Of a stretch of DNA of 64,000 nt, positions 37,302-46,772 are shown in pieces. Source of the stretch: Sphingobacteriia bacterium (lineage in GTDB: Bacteria > Pseudomonadota > Alphaproteobacteria > Rickettsiales > 33-17); the NCBI GenBank assembly GCA_017304685.1, contig JAFKLR010000004.1, forward strand, positions 186,001 to 250,000. Reading direction: 5' to 3'. The translations under genes and the position numbers were made by a program. The number at the start of each line of letters is the position of its first letter. Position 1 is the stretch's first letter. A model generated the notes under the pieces. That model was not told where the DNA came from. It worked only from the letters and a program-made list of their open reading frames with translations, and did no database searches.

Positions 37302-38054
37302 ATGCAAAATCAAAAAAGTGCAAAGATTGCTCTTACGAATGTTGATGTAACTGGTATTGATTGTTTCGCTAGATCATTTTTTATTAAACATATTTTTTTA
37401 AATCCTTTTAAATTTAAAAATAAAAAGGATAAAGTTAAAATCCCTATTTTAAAAAATATTAATTTAGAAATAAATCATGGTGAAAAAGTAGGTTTTTTAG
37501 GATTTAACGGATCAGGTAAAAGTTCTCTTTTAAAAGCTATAGCAGGAATTTATCCGCAAGAAAGTGGAAAAATAGATGTTTACGGTACAATCTCAGCCAT
37601 AATTGATATGGGCTTAGGGTTCGATGGTGAATTAACAGGCAGAGAGAATATTAAGCTTGGCTTATTATACTTTAATAGAATAACTGAATATTCAAAAGAG
37701 CTCGAAGAACAAGTTATTGAATTTTCTGAGTTAGGTGAAAAAATCGATGTACCTATAAAATATTATAGTTCTGGTATGATTTCGCGCTTAGCATTTTCTA
37801 TTTCAACTTCTACAGAAAGTGACATTTTACTTCTTGATGAGGTTTTTGCTGCCGGAGACGCAAAATTTGTACAAAAATCTTCTGATTATATGAAACAGAA
37901 ATTTCAAAAATCTTCTATTTCTATAATGGTTTCTCACGCTGAAAATATTATACGTGAAAATTGTACAAGATGTGTCTTATTGCAAAATGGTGAGATAATC
38001 GCAGACGGCGCTACTGATGATGTTTTTAAAGAATATAATAAGGTTAAAATATGA
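37302..38054 (+). CDS. ABC transporter ATPase, polysaccharide export (Wzt-like)
   Basis: 250 residues. Walker A is GFNGSGKSSLL (about 66-76), the ABC signature is YYSSGMISRLAFS, and Walker B is DILLLDEVFAAGD. The phrase IIDMGLGFDGELTGRENI is typical of the O-antigen/teichoic exporter subfamily. An N-terminal ~45-residue extension is also usual. There is no C-terminal carbohydrate-binding domain. It overlaps the permease gene by four bases. The pair likely exports an O-antigen or capsule-like polymer; Rickettsia species carry a similar pair. Confidence 0.92.
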   Translation: MQNQKSAKIALTNVDVTGIDCFARSFFIKHIFLNPFKFKNKKDKVKIPILKNINLEINHGEKVGFLGFNGSGKSSLLKAIAGIYPQESGKIDVYGTISAIIDMGLGFDGELTGRENIKLGLLYFNRITEYSKELEEQVIEFSELGEKIDVPIKYYSSGMISRLAFSISTSTESDILLLDEVFAAGDAKFVQKSSDYMKQKFQKSSISIMVSHAENIIRENCTRCVLLQNGEIIADGATDDVFKEYNKVKI

Positions 38055-38836
38055 TTTCTCATTTTAAGAGAATTTTTTCTAAAAGTTATGTAATTTCAGT
38101 ATTTTATATAACAAAATTTAGTCTTAGGACTCAGTATCAAAATTCTTTTTTTGGTATTTTATGGTCATTAATTCAACCCCTGGTCTTTGTGGGCGTTACT
38201 TCAGTTGTTTTTTCAATTATTATGCGTTTTCCCTTTGCAGATCATCTTATTTACATGACTTCTGGTGTTGTTACTTGGAATTTCTTCGTAAATTCAGTAA
38301 ATACAGGATCTACCTCTTTAGTTAGAAGAGAAAGTCTATTAAAGAAATGTATAGTTTCTAAAACTATTTTTCCTGTAGCAGATGTTAGCGGCGCATTTTT
38401 TGTTTTTACAATTTCTATATTGGTAGTTTTAATACTAATTAACGGTATAATTTTTCATAAACTTTATTTTAGTGTATTATATTTGCCAATTGCAATTTTA
38501 CCTCTATTTATAACCTGTATATGTACTTCTATTTTACTAGCGTATCTAACACCATATTTTAGAGATATAAGTCATTTAGTAAATGTTGCATTAAACGTTA
38601 TATTTTGGACTATGCCAGTTGCCTATCCTTTAGAAATAATCCCTGAAGCTAAAAGAATATTTTTTGAATATAATCCAATATATTTACTAATTTCTCCTAT
38701 ACAGGATGTAATGTACTATGGTCATTTCCCAACACCTATAAAATTCTTATTGGCCTTTACAGTAGCAGGTATTGCTTTTTTAATAGCTTTATTTACATAT
38801 GCAAAATTAAGAAAAAAAGTTATTTACTATCTATAA
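38051..38836 (+). CDS. ABC transporter permease, polysaccharide export (Wzm-like)
   Basis: 261 residues with six hydrophobic helices of the ABC-2 family. FSLRTQYQNSFFGILWSLIQPL is the family opening (given in order), with YMTSGVVTWNFFVNSVN and the late FWTMPVAYPLEIIPE segments. It starts in the stop codon of the ATPase gene, so the two make one exporter. No glycosyltransferase genes are near, so the polymer is made from genes outside the window. Confidence 0.92.
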   Translation: MISHFKRIFSKSYVISVFYITKFSLRTQYQNSFFGILWSLIQPLVFVGVTSVVFSIIMRFPFADHLIYMTSGVVTWNFFVNSVNTGSTSLVRRESLLKKCIVSKTIFPVADVSGAFFVFTISILVVLILINGIIFHKLYFSVLYLPIAILPLFITCICTSILLAYLTPYFRDISHLVNVALNVIFWTMPVAYPLEIIPEAKRIFFEYNPIYLLISPIQDVMYYGHFPTPIKFLLAFTVAGIAFLIALFTYAKLRKKVIYYL

Positions 38837-38885
38837 AATTTTATTCTAAACTTAATAAGTTAAATTTTATTGAGTTTTTAAATTT

Positions 38886-39578
38886 ATGCTATCACAAATT
38901 TTCAAGGTAATACGTACTTTTCCTACAATAAATAAAGGTGTTTTTACCAACAAAGCTTCTTATCATTCTAAAAATAAAGAGGACATTCACACAAATTTAG
39001 AAAATTTAGATTATAATAATCCTAACGATGTTATAAAAGCTATTAAACTTTTTCCTAAAAATTATAGTGAGATTTCCTCTTCTGAAGCTTTTAAATGGAT
39101 TTATAAAAATGCAAAACAGCGAAACGAAAATCTTTGGGGTAAGTTCCAATATACTAAATCTTTTACTACTGATAAAAATGTGTCTGCAATTTGTAAAATA
39201 GTTATGGATGCAAATGATTCATCTGTCGAATATAGTGATTTAAATGCTAAAGAAGCATTAGAAGAATTACAAAAAGGTAGAGATATATTTTTAACAGATC
39301 ATACTAACAAATCATTTATAAAAGTTCTTTCCTCTTACTCGGTTGAAGATCCTTATACACAAAAAATTAAATTTATTTTAAAAGAATTATATGAGCTTTT
39401 TCATGATGATAAATCCTTAAACTCTAATCATAAAAAACAGGAAATTATTTCAGCTCTAACAAAATTATCACCTAAAGATTCTTATATTTTCACAAGTACT
39501 CATAATATTTTTTCTTATACTAATCGTGAAAAAACTGAAGAAAAAAAATGTGAAAATGGTTTGGTCAAAAATAAGTAG
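38886..39578 (+). CDS. Hypothetical protein, orphan, 230 residues
   Basis: No family recognised. The protein is hydrophilic and mostly helical, rich in Lys, Asn, Ser and Asp, with no convincing membrane helix and no lipobox. Recognisable local patterns are an N-terminal FKVIRTFPTINKGVF, EALEELQKGRDIF in the middle, and a charged C-terminal end. It follows the exporter by 49 bases and converges with trkA with a two-base gap. Codon use looks like its neighbours. It could be a lineage-specific, possibly host-directed, protein; that is inference. Confidence 0.65.
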   Translation: MLSQIFKVIRTFPTINKGVFTNKASYHSKNKEDIHTNLENLDYNNPNDVIKAIKLFPKNYSEISSSEAFKWIYKNAKQRNENLWGKFQYTKSFTTDKNVSAICKIVMDANDSSVEYSDLNAKEALEELQKGRDIFLTDHTNKSFIKVLSSYSVEDPYTQKIKFILKELYELFHDDKSLNSNHKKQEIISALTKLSPKDSYIFTSTHNIFSYTNREKTEEKKCENGLVKNK

Positions 39579-39580
39579 AT

Positions 39581-40942
39581 TTATACTTCTAAATTAACTG
39601 AAAAAAGGTCTTTAATAGAGTTTATAAAAGATGATTTAACCATCATTACTACTTTATCGAAAGGTAAAAACTCTGTATCTGCACTAGGAATAATAACATT
39701 ATTTTCTCGTAAAATAGCAGCAAGGGCTATATGCGTAGAATCAATTTGATTAATAGGTTTAAAAGCTGCAAAAGAATTATCTGCAACTTCTACCTCTATA
39801 ATTTCTACATCTTTTGTTCCAAGCATTTGAATAGAGGTTATATTATCATAATTAAAATGTCTTATAATACTATTAATTGTAATATCACGTGGGTTAATTA
39901 TTAGGTCAATTCCAAGAGAAGATACTAAATCTGCATAACTATCATAATCATTTATTAGAGTAATAACTTCCCTACATCCTGCCGATTTTGCAAGTAAAGA
40001 AGCAAGTATATTTACTTTATCATCATTAGTTAAAACTAGCACCTTATCCGATTCAGTAACTTCAACTTCTTCTAAAATATTTTTATCAATAGCATTACCA
40101 TTAATAATAATAGTTTTTTGTAAATCTTCAGCTATATAATTTGCTCTTTTTTCTGACAATTCAATTAATTTAACATTATGACGTGAATCATCTTGTTCTA
40201 ATAGGCTTGCAACACTATGACCTATATTACCGCCACCTATAATTATAATATTTTTCTTACGACTAATTAACCCTGATAATTCACAAATTTTTTCTATCTC
40301 ATCACTTGCAATGGCAATGCATAATTTATCTTTAGCTTGAATATATTTTATTTCTTCATCAAAAATGTATTCTTCATTCCTAAGCAATCCAAAAATTTTA
40401 TATTTATTGCTATTAAAACTATCTATAATCTCTTGTTTCAGTATTGGATAACTATCTTTAACTTCTAAAATAAGAACTTTTATTTTATCTTCACAAAATG
40501 AGATTATATTTTCAACTCCAGGTACTTCTAAATGATCATATATAGCCTTTGCTACTTCATGTTCAGGAGAAATAAGTACATCGACATTCAAATTTCCTGT
40601 CTCATAAATGCTTGACCATTCTTTTCTTAGGTAACTTTGTTGTCGTATTCTAGCTATTTTTAAAGGAATATGGAAAATTGCATAAGCTATTTGGCATATC
40701 ACGAAATTAACTTCATCTGAAACTGTTACAGCGATAATGGCATCAGCATTTTCCGCTCCTGCTTCTTTTAAAACATTTGGGTGCGAAGCAAAACCATGTA
40801 TTGCTCTAATATCATGTGAATTATTAATTCTATTTACTACTTCGTGATTAGTATCAATTATAGTTACATCATGCCGCTCTTTCGCTAGATGTAATGCAAT
40901 GCTGTAACCAACTAACCCAGCACCACAAATAATAACCTTCAT
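39581..40942 (-). CDS. trkA: Potassium uptake regulator TrkA
   Basis: Cytoplasmic NAD-binding regulator of the TrkH/TrkG potassium channel. It has two repeated RCK units: the first starts MKVIICGAGLVGYSIALHLA with ADAIIAVTVSDEVN, the second has IIIIGGGNIGHSVASLLEQ and DKVLVLTNDDKVN. Each is followed by a regulatory TrkA-C domain. The start at the ATG at 40940-40942 gives 453 residues and overlaps the ntrX stop by one base (TGATG). ntrY-ntrX-trkA is a standard alphaproteobacterial order. Confidence 0.95.
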   Translation of the reverse strand: MKVIICGAGLVGYSIALHLAKERHDVTIIDTNHEVVNRINNSHDIRAIHGFASHPNVLKEAGAENADAIIAVTVSDEVNFVICQIAYAIFHIPLKIARIRQQSYLRKEWSSIYETGNLNVDVLISPEHEVAKAIYDHLEVPGVENIISFCEDKIKVLILEVKDSYPILKQEIIDSFNSNKYKIFGLLRNEEYIFDEEIKYIQAKDKLCIAIASDEIEKICELSGLISRKKNIIIIGGGNIGHSVASLLEQDDSRHNVKLIELSEKRANYIAEDLQKTIIINGNAIDKNILEEVEVTESDKVLVLTNDDKVNILASLLAKSAGCREVITLINDYDSYADLVSSLGIDLIINPRDITINSIIRHFNYDNITSIQMLGTKDVEIIEVEVADNSFAAFKPINQIDSTHIALAAILRENNVIIPSADTEFLPFDKVVMMVKSSFINSIKDLFSVNLEV

Positions 40943-42339
40943 CAATTAATCCTGTTATTGGCATTATTAGCTATTTTTTCATCATTATCGTTATTAATAT
41001 CAGTTATGATATTTAATGATTTAAGTTTACGATGTAAGGCTGATCTCTCCATTCCTATAAAAGAAGAAGTTTTAGAAATATTACCATTAAATCTTAAAAC
41101 TTGAGCGGTTAAATATTGTTTTTCAAAAATTTCTCTAGCTTCTCTTAAAGGTAAAGACATTAAGCTCACATTATTGTCAGGTCTTTGTATCGCAGCTTTA
41201 TTAGATATTAATTCATTTGGAAGCATTTCAGCAGTAATTTGTTCGCTATAATTTCCCGGTACCATAATAAGTAACCATTCAATTATATTTTTTAATTGTC
41301 TTACATTCCCAGGCCATTCAAATAATTGAAGTGCAGCTACTGCATCTTCAGATAATTCTCTTTTTTGTACGCCAGAAATTTCTGCATGATAATTTATAAA
41401 ATACTCGCATAAAAGAGGAACGTCTTCTTTTCTTTCAATTAGCGATGGTATTTTTATAGGCATAACATTTAATCTATAATATAGATCTTCTCTAAATCTG
41501 CCTTCTTTTATTAATTGTTCTATATTTCTACTAGTTGAAGCAATAACTCTTACATCATATCCTGGTTGCTGTAATTGACGCAAAAATAGATTTTGCATTT
41601 CAATAGACATATCAGTTACTTCATCAATATATAAGGTTCCATTATTTGCTTTTGCAAAAATACTGTTTTTATCTGATACAACATTATCATTTCCTGGTTT
41701 TTGATTTCCAACTATTTCTTGTTGGAATCTTTCTGATACAAAATTTACAGGATGAAATACTATGAAAGGATATTTAGCTCTTTTAGATTTTTGGTGAATT
41801 AATTCAGCGACGAGTCTTTTTCCACATCCTGAAGGCCCTGAAATTAAAACACGACTAGAAGTTTGAGCAAGTTTATTAATTATTGCTTTTATTTGTGTTA
41901 TATGAGGACTTTTACCTACTAATTGGGGCAAACCAATCTTTTTTTTTAACTCGTTATTTTCTTTTTTGAGATTATAGGTCTCTATTGCTCTTCTTAATAT
42001 ATTTAATAATTTATCTGTAGATAAAGGTTTTTCTATAAAATCGTAAGCACCCATTTTAATAGATTGCACAGCAACTTCAATTGTAGCATGTCCACTAATC
42101 ATTATGACCGGAATATCTGAATTTTCTGCTTGGATATTTTCTAATACTCCTAATCCGTCTATCTCGCTACCTTCTAACCAAATATCAAGAAGTACTGTAC
42201 TTATATTATTTTCATTAAATTTTTTAATAGCATCAAGTCCATCTGATGCTACAATTACTTTAAAGCCTTCATCTTCTAAAATATCCTGAACTATTTCTCT
42301 AATGTCTTTTTCGTCATCTACAACTAGAATCGTGCTCAT
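40942..42339 (-). CDS. ntrX: Response regulator NtrX
   Basis: 465 residues: receiver domain (ILVVDDEKDIREIV, phosphoacceptor Asp in VLLDIWLEGSE), an AAA+ sigma-54-activator-like core (ISGPSGCGKRLVAELIH, GTLYIDEVTDMS, RFREDLYYRLNV), and a C-terminal Fis-type helix-turn-helix (FIGMERSALHRKLKSL). The GAFTGA loop that contacts sigma-54 is missing: the segment reads GNQKPGNDNVV where it should be, as is known for alphaproteobacterial NtrX. It probably acts with sigma-70. It overlaps ntrY by four bases (ATGA). Confidence 0.94.
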   Translation of the reverse strand: MSTILVVDDEKDIREIVQDILEDEGFKVIVASDGLDAIKKFNENNISTVLLDIWLEGSEIDGLGVLENIQAENSDIPVIMISGHATIEVAVQSIKMGAYDFIEKPLSTDKLLNILRRAIETYNLKKENNELKKKIGLPQLVGKSPHITQIKAIINKLAQTSSRVLISGPSGCGKRLVAELIHQKSKRAKYPFIVFHPVNFVSERFQQEIVGNQKPGNDNVVSDKNSIFAKANNGTLYIDEVTDMSIEMQNLFLRQLQQPGYDVRVIASTSRNIEQLIKEGRFREDLYYRLNVMPIKIPSLIERKEDVPLLCEYFINYHAEISGVQKRELSEDAVAALQLFEWPGNVRQLKNIIEWLLIMVPGNYSEQITAEMLPNELISNKAAIQRPDNNVSLMSLPLREAREIFEKQYLTAQVLRFNGNISKTSSFIGMERSALHRKLKSLNIITDINNDNDEKIANNANNRIN

Positions 42340-44522
42340 ATATTTTCCTTATCCAAATTCGTATTATGAGGAATTATTATACTTACAATAGCCCCCATGT
42401 TATTACTTAAATTTTTAAAACTTACCATACCATTATGATCTTCTATTATTTTTTTAACAATTGCAAGTCCTAAGCCTGTACCACCGGGCTTTGTTGTCAT
42501 ATAAGGTTCTGTTAGTTTAGGTAAAACTTCGGCATCAAAGCCGCTACCGTTATCTATTATACTTATTACAGTATTTTTATCATCTTGTTCTATTTCAATT
42601 ATTATTTTTGGATTTTCATTTTTTACGCTTATCACTGATTCAGTAGCATTTTTTATTAAATTTAAAAATGCTCGTGATAATTGTTTTTGATCCCCAATTG
42701 TATCGTGGATTTTACTTGCTTTTACTTCAAATGCAATGTTTTCATTTTCTAAACTTACGGTGTTTATAACACCTTTTATTAAATTATAAAAGTTAATTTT
42801 TTCTAATTGCGGTAAAGGGATTCTTGCAAAATCTACAAATTCATTTACCATTGAGGTTATGTTTTCTACATTATTTATTATGGTAGATGTACATTTATTA
42901 AAAGTTTCTTTTTCGTCTTCCTCAAGATAATTTGTATATTTTTTCTTTAATCTTTCTGCTGATAGCCTTATTGGTGTAAGAGGATTTTTCATTTCATGTG
43001 CAATTCTTCTAGCTACTTCCGACCAGGCTGCTTGCCTTTGCGCAGAAACTAAAGCTGTAATATTATCGAAAGTTATAATGAAACCATGAATTTTATCTTC
43101 AATACTTTCTACTAAAATATTTAACAATAAAATAATTTTAGAATTTTCAACTATATATTCTAATTCGATATTATTAGTTTGTTTTATTCTTTCTTTTTCA
43201 ATTTTCTCTAATGTATCTTTTAATGCTGGAATTAATGTTAATATATTAGTATTCAGTTGATGTATTTCATCAATTTTTAAAATTCGCTTTGCTGCAGGGT
43301 TAATTAATTTAATATTCTTATCTGTATCTAATGCTATTACACCTGCAGAAACTCCGCTTAATACTTTTTCATTAAATCTACTTTTTTCTTCCAGTTTATC
43401 ATTCGCGACTATAAGATCGAAATGCTGCTTCTCCAATTGTGAAATCATTTTATTAAATGCGTTTGCAAGTAACCCTATTTCATCACGCGATTCAACTTTT
43501 GACCTAACCTTTAAATTGCCAAGTTGTACCTTTTCAGTAACTTCTACTAAATGATTTATTGGCATTGTTATAGAAGTTGAAAACACTAAACCATAGAATA
43601 TCACTGATAAAGTTACTAAAGTTGCAATAAGTATAAAAATTATAGTATATTCAAGAAATAGCGTGGAAAGGTTGTCCATAAGTATGTTATATTCGCTAGC
43701 TGCTCCGTTTACATTATCAATAAATTTTAGAATTTTATTATCAACATATCTTCCCACAAGAACATAGCTATCGAAGAAATTTTGAAGCTTTATAATTGAT
43801 TTAACTGAATCCCTAGATTTACTGTTTATAATTGGAGGAATTTCTCCTCTTTCCGCCTTAGCAATATCTTCTTTGGGTATATCATCCCATGATTTAATAG
43901 TACTAAACTTAGTTGAAGCTACTATTTTTTTTTCCTGAAAAACTACAATTTCTGCGAGCGATCTTACTTTTGCATGCAATTCTAAATGTTCTTTTAATAA
44001 TTCTCTATTATTGGAATATAAATAAAGTTGTCTATCAATGTCATTTGCTAGGAACAGCACATCTGTTCTAATAGTTTCTTTGTGTTCAGATAAATAAGCA
44101 TCAGCAACCGCTAATGACTCATTAATAGCTACACTTACCCTTTCATGAAACCAAGCTTTTACACCATAATTTATAAAGGAAACTGATAATAAAGCTATAA
44201 TTATGGCAGGTATAATGGCTATAAATGTAAAATTTAAAACTACTTTTCTTTGTAGACTTGAGGTTTTAAGGGCTGTTTTTACATGCTTTAAAGATTTTAT
44301 GCTTAGCCATTTTTTTATTACTATCGCTGACGTAATAATTAGCAGGATAAGATTTAAAATAACTAATGTGCTAATTAATTTTGGATCTGGTCCATATTTA
44401 TTATAGTTTTTTGCTATAATATAATATGCAAGTAAACCACTTAATGGGGCTATTACAAATATAAAAAAGGATAAATTTTTAGACTTTAGTAAATAATTTA
44501 GTAATTTATTAAGTTTATCCAT
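42336..44522 (-). CDS. ntrY: Sensor histidine kinase NtrY
   Basis: 728 residues. Several N-terminal membrane helices are followed by a periplasmic region, another helix, HAMP (SITMPINHLVEVTEKVQLGNL), a PAS domain (VLSGVSAGVIALDTDKNIKL), and the kinase core with phosphoacceptor His in ARRIAHEMKNPLTPI, then N-box FLNLIKNATES and G-boxes IIDNGSGFD and GGTGLGLAIVK. It senses an unknown, possibly redox or nitrogen-related, cue and phosphorylates NtrX, encoded directly downstream. Confidence 0.95.
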   Translation of the reverse strand: MDKLNKLLNYLLKSKNLSFFIFVIAPLSGLLAYYIIAKNYNKYGPDPKLISTLVILNLILLIITSAIVIKKWLSIKSLKHVKTALKTSSLQRKVVLNFTFIAIIPAIIIALLSVSFINYGVKAWFHERVSVAINESLAVADAYLSEHKETIRTDVLFLANDIDRQLYLYSNNRELLKEHLELHAKVRSLAEIVVFQEKKIVASTKFSTIKSWDDIPKEDIAKAERGEIPPIINSKSRDSVKSIIKLQNFFDSYVLVGRYVDNKILKFIDNVNGAASEYNILMDNLSTLFLEYTIIFILIATLVTLSVIFYGLVFSTSITMPINHLVEVTEKVQLGNLKVRSKVESRDEIGLLANAFNKMISQLEKQHFDLIVANDKLEEKSRFNEKVLSGVSAGVIALDTDKNIKLINPAAKRILKIDEIHQLNTNILTLIPALKDTLEKIEKERIKQTNNIELEYIVENSKIILLLNILVESIEDKIHGFIITFDNITALVSAQRQAAWSEVARRIAHEMKNPLTPIRLSAERLKKKYTNYLEEDEKETFNKCTSTIINNVENITSMVNEFVDFARIPLPQLEKINFYNLIKGVINTVSLENENIAFEVKASKIHDTIGDQKQLSRAFLNLIKNATESVISVKNENPKIIIEIEQDDKNTVISIIDNGSGFDAEVLPKLTEPYMTTKPGGTGLGLAIVKKIIEDHNGMVSFKNLSNNMGAIVSIIIPHNTNLDKENI

Positions 44523-44534
44523 AATTTAGTTTCT

Positions 44535-44558
44535 AGCTAGTTTTGTTAAGAACTAGCT
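44535..44558. promoter_or_regulatory. Hairpin in the ntrY leader
   Basis: AGCTAGTT (44535-44542) and AACTAGCT (44551-44558) pair perfectly over 8 bp with an 8-base loop, 13 bases before the ntrY start. On the plus strand it is followed by TGTTTTT, so it could stop antisense transcripts; on the minus strand it is a structured leader for ntrY. Confidence 0.45.
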
Positions 44559-44602
44559 TGTTTTTAAGCAAATGTAAATAAATTTTTAACGATTGTTAAA
44601 AA

Positions 44603-45022
44603 TTATTCATCTTCTTCGTTGTGTTGTCTTTCGTAATTTTCTCTTCTTTCTTGAGCTTCCACAGTTAATGTTGCAACTGGTCTTGCTTCTAATCTTTTAA
44701 TTCCGATAGGTTCCCCTGTTTCTAAACAGTAACCAAAACTACCATTTTCTATTCTATCCAAAGCTGAGTCAATTTTATCAATTAATTTCTTATATCTATC
44801 TCTAGTTCTAAGCTCAAAGGCTGTATCTACTTCTGCAGTTGCTCTATCACTAATATCTGGTTCATTACTGCTGTATTCTTTAAGATGATTAATAGTTTCA
44901 AGAGATTCATCTAATAATTCTTGCTTCCAAACTAGCAATTTTTTCTTAAAATATGCTAATTGTTTAGGGTTCATATATGGTTCGTTTTCACTAGGTTTGT
45001 AATCTGTTAAATCAATTTCCAT
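44603..45022 (-). CDS. dksA: RNA polymerase-binding factor DksA
   Basis: 139 residues. The coiled-coil arm with its acidic tip is seen in ISDRATAEVDTAFELRTRDRYKKL, and the globular end in GSFGYCLETGEPIGIKRL followed by ARPVATLTVEAQERRE. DksA tunes promoters together with ppGpp. Only one of the four zinc-finger cysteines remains (Cys in GYCLET); the rest are Thr and Ala, a common alphaproteobacterial state and not a sign of decay. A weak AT hairpin follows the stop. Confidence 0.94.
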   Translation of the reverse strand: MEIDLTDYKPSENEPYMNPKQLAYFKKKLLVWKQELLDESLETINHLKEYSSNEPDISDRATAEVDTAFELRTRDRYKKLIDKIDSALDRIENGSFGYCLETGEPIGIKRLEARPVATLTVEAQERRENYERQHNEEDE

Positions 45023-45150
45023 CTTTTGCCCTCTGACGTTATATTATGCCTGTTGTAGTATATTTTTTACGTTGATTATTAATAACTTCTAAAATAAAAG
45101 TGCTATTGTGTCAACCCCAATAGTATAATATTTTTTAAAAATTTAATGAT

Positions 45151-45504
45151 ATGGTAAACTCTTATAATTTTGGAATAAAAGCTGAAGCGCTAGCCGCAGA
45201 ATATTTACGAAGGCATAAATATGTTATTATTAATAAAAGATATAAAACTAAATACGGGGAAATAGACTTAATAACTTTAAAAGATAATTCTATTATTTTT
45301 ATTGAAATTAAATATAGGAAAATGTTACTTGATGCTCACTATGCTTTAACTGAACGCCAATGTAAGCGTATTATTAACGCGGCTCAATATTTTTTTTCAG
45401 AAAATGAAAATTACATTAATTATGATTGTAGGGTAGATCTAATTATATTTAATTCTTCTTTTAACCTTAAGCATTATGAAAATATTATAAGTAGCGATAA
45501 TTAA
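45151..45504 (+). CDS. YraN family (UPF0102) endonuclease-like protein
   Basis: 117 residues with the YraN pattern: NFGIKAEALAAEYLRRHKY at the start, then the nuclease-like core YGEIDLITLKDNSIIFIEIKYRK with the Asp, Glu and Lys spacing of a PD-(D/E)XK fold, and ITNAAQYF-like helix (here IINAAQYFFSE). The family is nearly universal and its role is unproven, with recombination or repair suspected. It ends just before the tmRNA 3' portion on the other strand. Confidence 0.9.
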   Translation: MVNSYNFGIKAEALAAEYLRRHKYVIINKRYKTKYGEIDLITLKDNSIIFIEIKYRKMLLDAHYALTERQCKRIINAAQYFFSENENYINYDCRVDLIIFNSSFNLKHYENIISSDN

Positions 45505-45513
45505 GAAAAATAA

Positions 45514-45780
45514 GTGGGGACATTCTGTTGCCCGGCTGCCCCCAAGCCGCGAAGAACTATGCAGCTTATGCTGCTACAGCATCTTCGAAAGCCACGTTAT
45601 CGTTGGCATTTGTAAGTTTCGACCCGTTTCGGCGGTTATCATACCGGGCAAAAGTATATTTTTTTACTACGCACGTCGATACTAATTCATCCCCATATTA
45701 ATTTTGGTGGAGATGCCGGGTACCGCCCCCGGGTCCGTAGCGCCTATTCTAAATAACGTTTATTGCCATAGTCTTGCGAC
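45514..45780 (-). ncRNA. ssrA: Circularly permuted (two-piece) tmRNA
   Basis: Rescues stalled ribosomes. On the minus strand the acceptor piece comes first, with a CCGGG..CCCGG T-arm stem and 3' end CATCTCCACCA (CCA at 45705). A 10-base spacer follows, then the coding piece starting GGGGATG at 45694. GGGGATG pairs with CATCTCC and gives the G3-U70 wobble used by alanyl-tRNA synthetase, with A73 next to CCA. The tag frame, 45607 down to 45566, reads ANDNVAFEDAVAA then TAA. TTGCCCGG and CCGGGCAA close a long-range helix in the coding piece. The outer ends (about 45514 and 45750-45780) are approximate. Confidence 0.95.
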
Positions 45781-45937
45781 AGCTTTAATATAATGGTTTT
45801 CATGTAAAATTACAAGTAATGTCTTTACTTGAATTTATTTAAAAAATTAACATTTGAACTTTAAGTTGAGAAAGTCTTGAAAAGTTTTTAAAAATTTATT
45901 AAATTAATTATATAGTTAAAATAAAAAGTTTGAATTC
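45781..45937. other. AT-rich gap between ssrA and the RodZ-like gene
   Basis: About 155 bases with no reading frame or structured RNA that I can support. It should hold the divergent promoters for the tmRNA precursor (minus) and for the RodZ-like gene (plus). Confidence 0.6.
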
Positions 45938-46771
45938 ATGTTTAATAGTGATAATAAAACTGTAGGTGACATATTAAAAGAAGCGAGGGAAAACCTCGGG
46001 CTTAGCATTCAAGATATTTCAAATTCTATAAAAGTTAATTCACGTTATATTAAAGCTATTGAAAATAATGAAGTGGAAGGCTTTCTAAATTTAGTTTATT
46101 TCAAGGGCTACATTAATATTTATGCTAATTTCCTTAATATTAAAGATCCTTCTTTAAAAAATAAAGTTGATGAATTTATAAGTAATATTTCTGTTAAAGA
46201 AATAAAAACTGAAGATACAGAGAATTTTAATAATGAACCTTTTAGATCACAATTTAAATATGGAAAAACTATTTTATTATTTTCATTATTAGTGTTATTA
46301 GGAATTTATGAATCTTGGTATTTAATTAAAATAAATAATAGAACCCTTGATATTAAAGATCATATAATTAAATCTGCACAAGCAGTTATTGATGCGGATA
46401 CTTATAAAAAAACTGCTCTAAATAATTTTAATTTAAAAGATAAAGTAACTAAGCTTTCAAATATTTATAAAAGTAATAATTATTCAGACATACTTTTAAA
46501 TGAAAATAATTTGATTTTAATTGCTTCTGAATCTACTTGGCTAAAAATTTATGATTCAAAAAGTAGATTACTTACTGACAGACTTTTACAAGAAGGTGAA
46601 ATTTTCTTTTTACCACAAGAAGAAGGGTTAGTTATCACAGCAGAAAATGAATCAGCGATTGAGTTTTTTAATAAAAATAATTTACAATCGATAAAGGGAT
46701 TGTATACTCATAACCTAAGTGATAAAAGTTTTATAAAATCCACAAGGTTTATTCCTTCTATAAAAGAATAA
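45938..46771 (+). CDS. RodZ-like helix-turn-helix membrane protein
   Basis: 277 residues: an N-terminal XRE-type domain (VGDILKEARENLGLSIQDIS, then YIKAIENNEVEGF and YFKGYINIYANFLNI), a single membrane helix near 108-128 (TILLFSLLVLLGIYESWYL), and a C-terminal DUF4115 domain with LIASESTWLKIYDS and EGLVITAENESAIEFF. This layout is RodZ, which links MreB filaments to the cell-wall machinery. It is immediately followed by a sensor kinase with one base between stop and start. Confidence 0.85.
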   Translation: MFNSDNKTVGDILKEARENLGLSIQDISNSIKVNSRYIKAIENNEVEGFLNLVYFKGYINIYANFLNIKDPSLKNKVDEFISNISVKEIKTEDTENFNNEPFRSQFKYGKTILLFSLLVLLGIYESWYLIKINNRTLDIKDHIIKSAQAVIDADTYKKTALNNFNLKDKVTKLSNIYKSNNYSDILLNENNLILIASESTWLKIYDSKSRLLTDRLLQEGEIFFLPQEEGLVITAENESAIEFFNKNNLQSIKGLYTHNLSDKSFIKSTRFIPSIKE

Positions 46772-46772
46772 A

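Noticed and set aside
40942..42339. NtrX as a damaged sigma-54 activator because GAFTGA is absent
   Set aside because: Loss of this loop is a known feature of alphaproteobacterial NtrX; other motifs are intact.
44603..45022. DksA as a degenerate pseudogene because three zinc cysteines are missing
   Set aside because: Alphaproteobacterial DksA proteins commonly keep one or two of the cysteines; the rest of the protein is intact.
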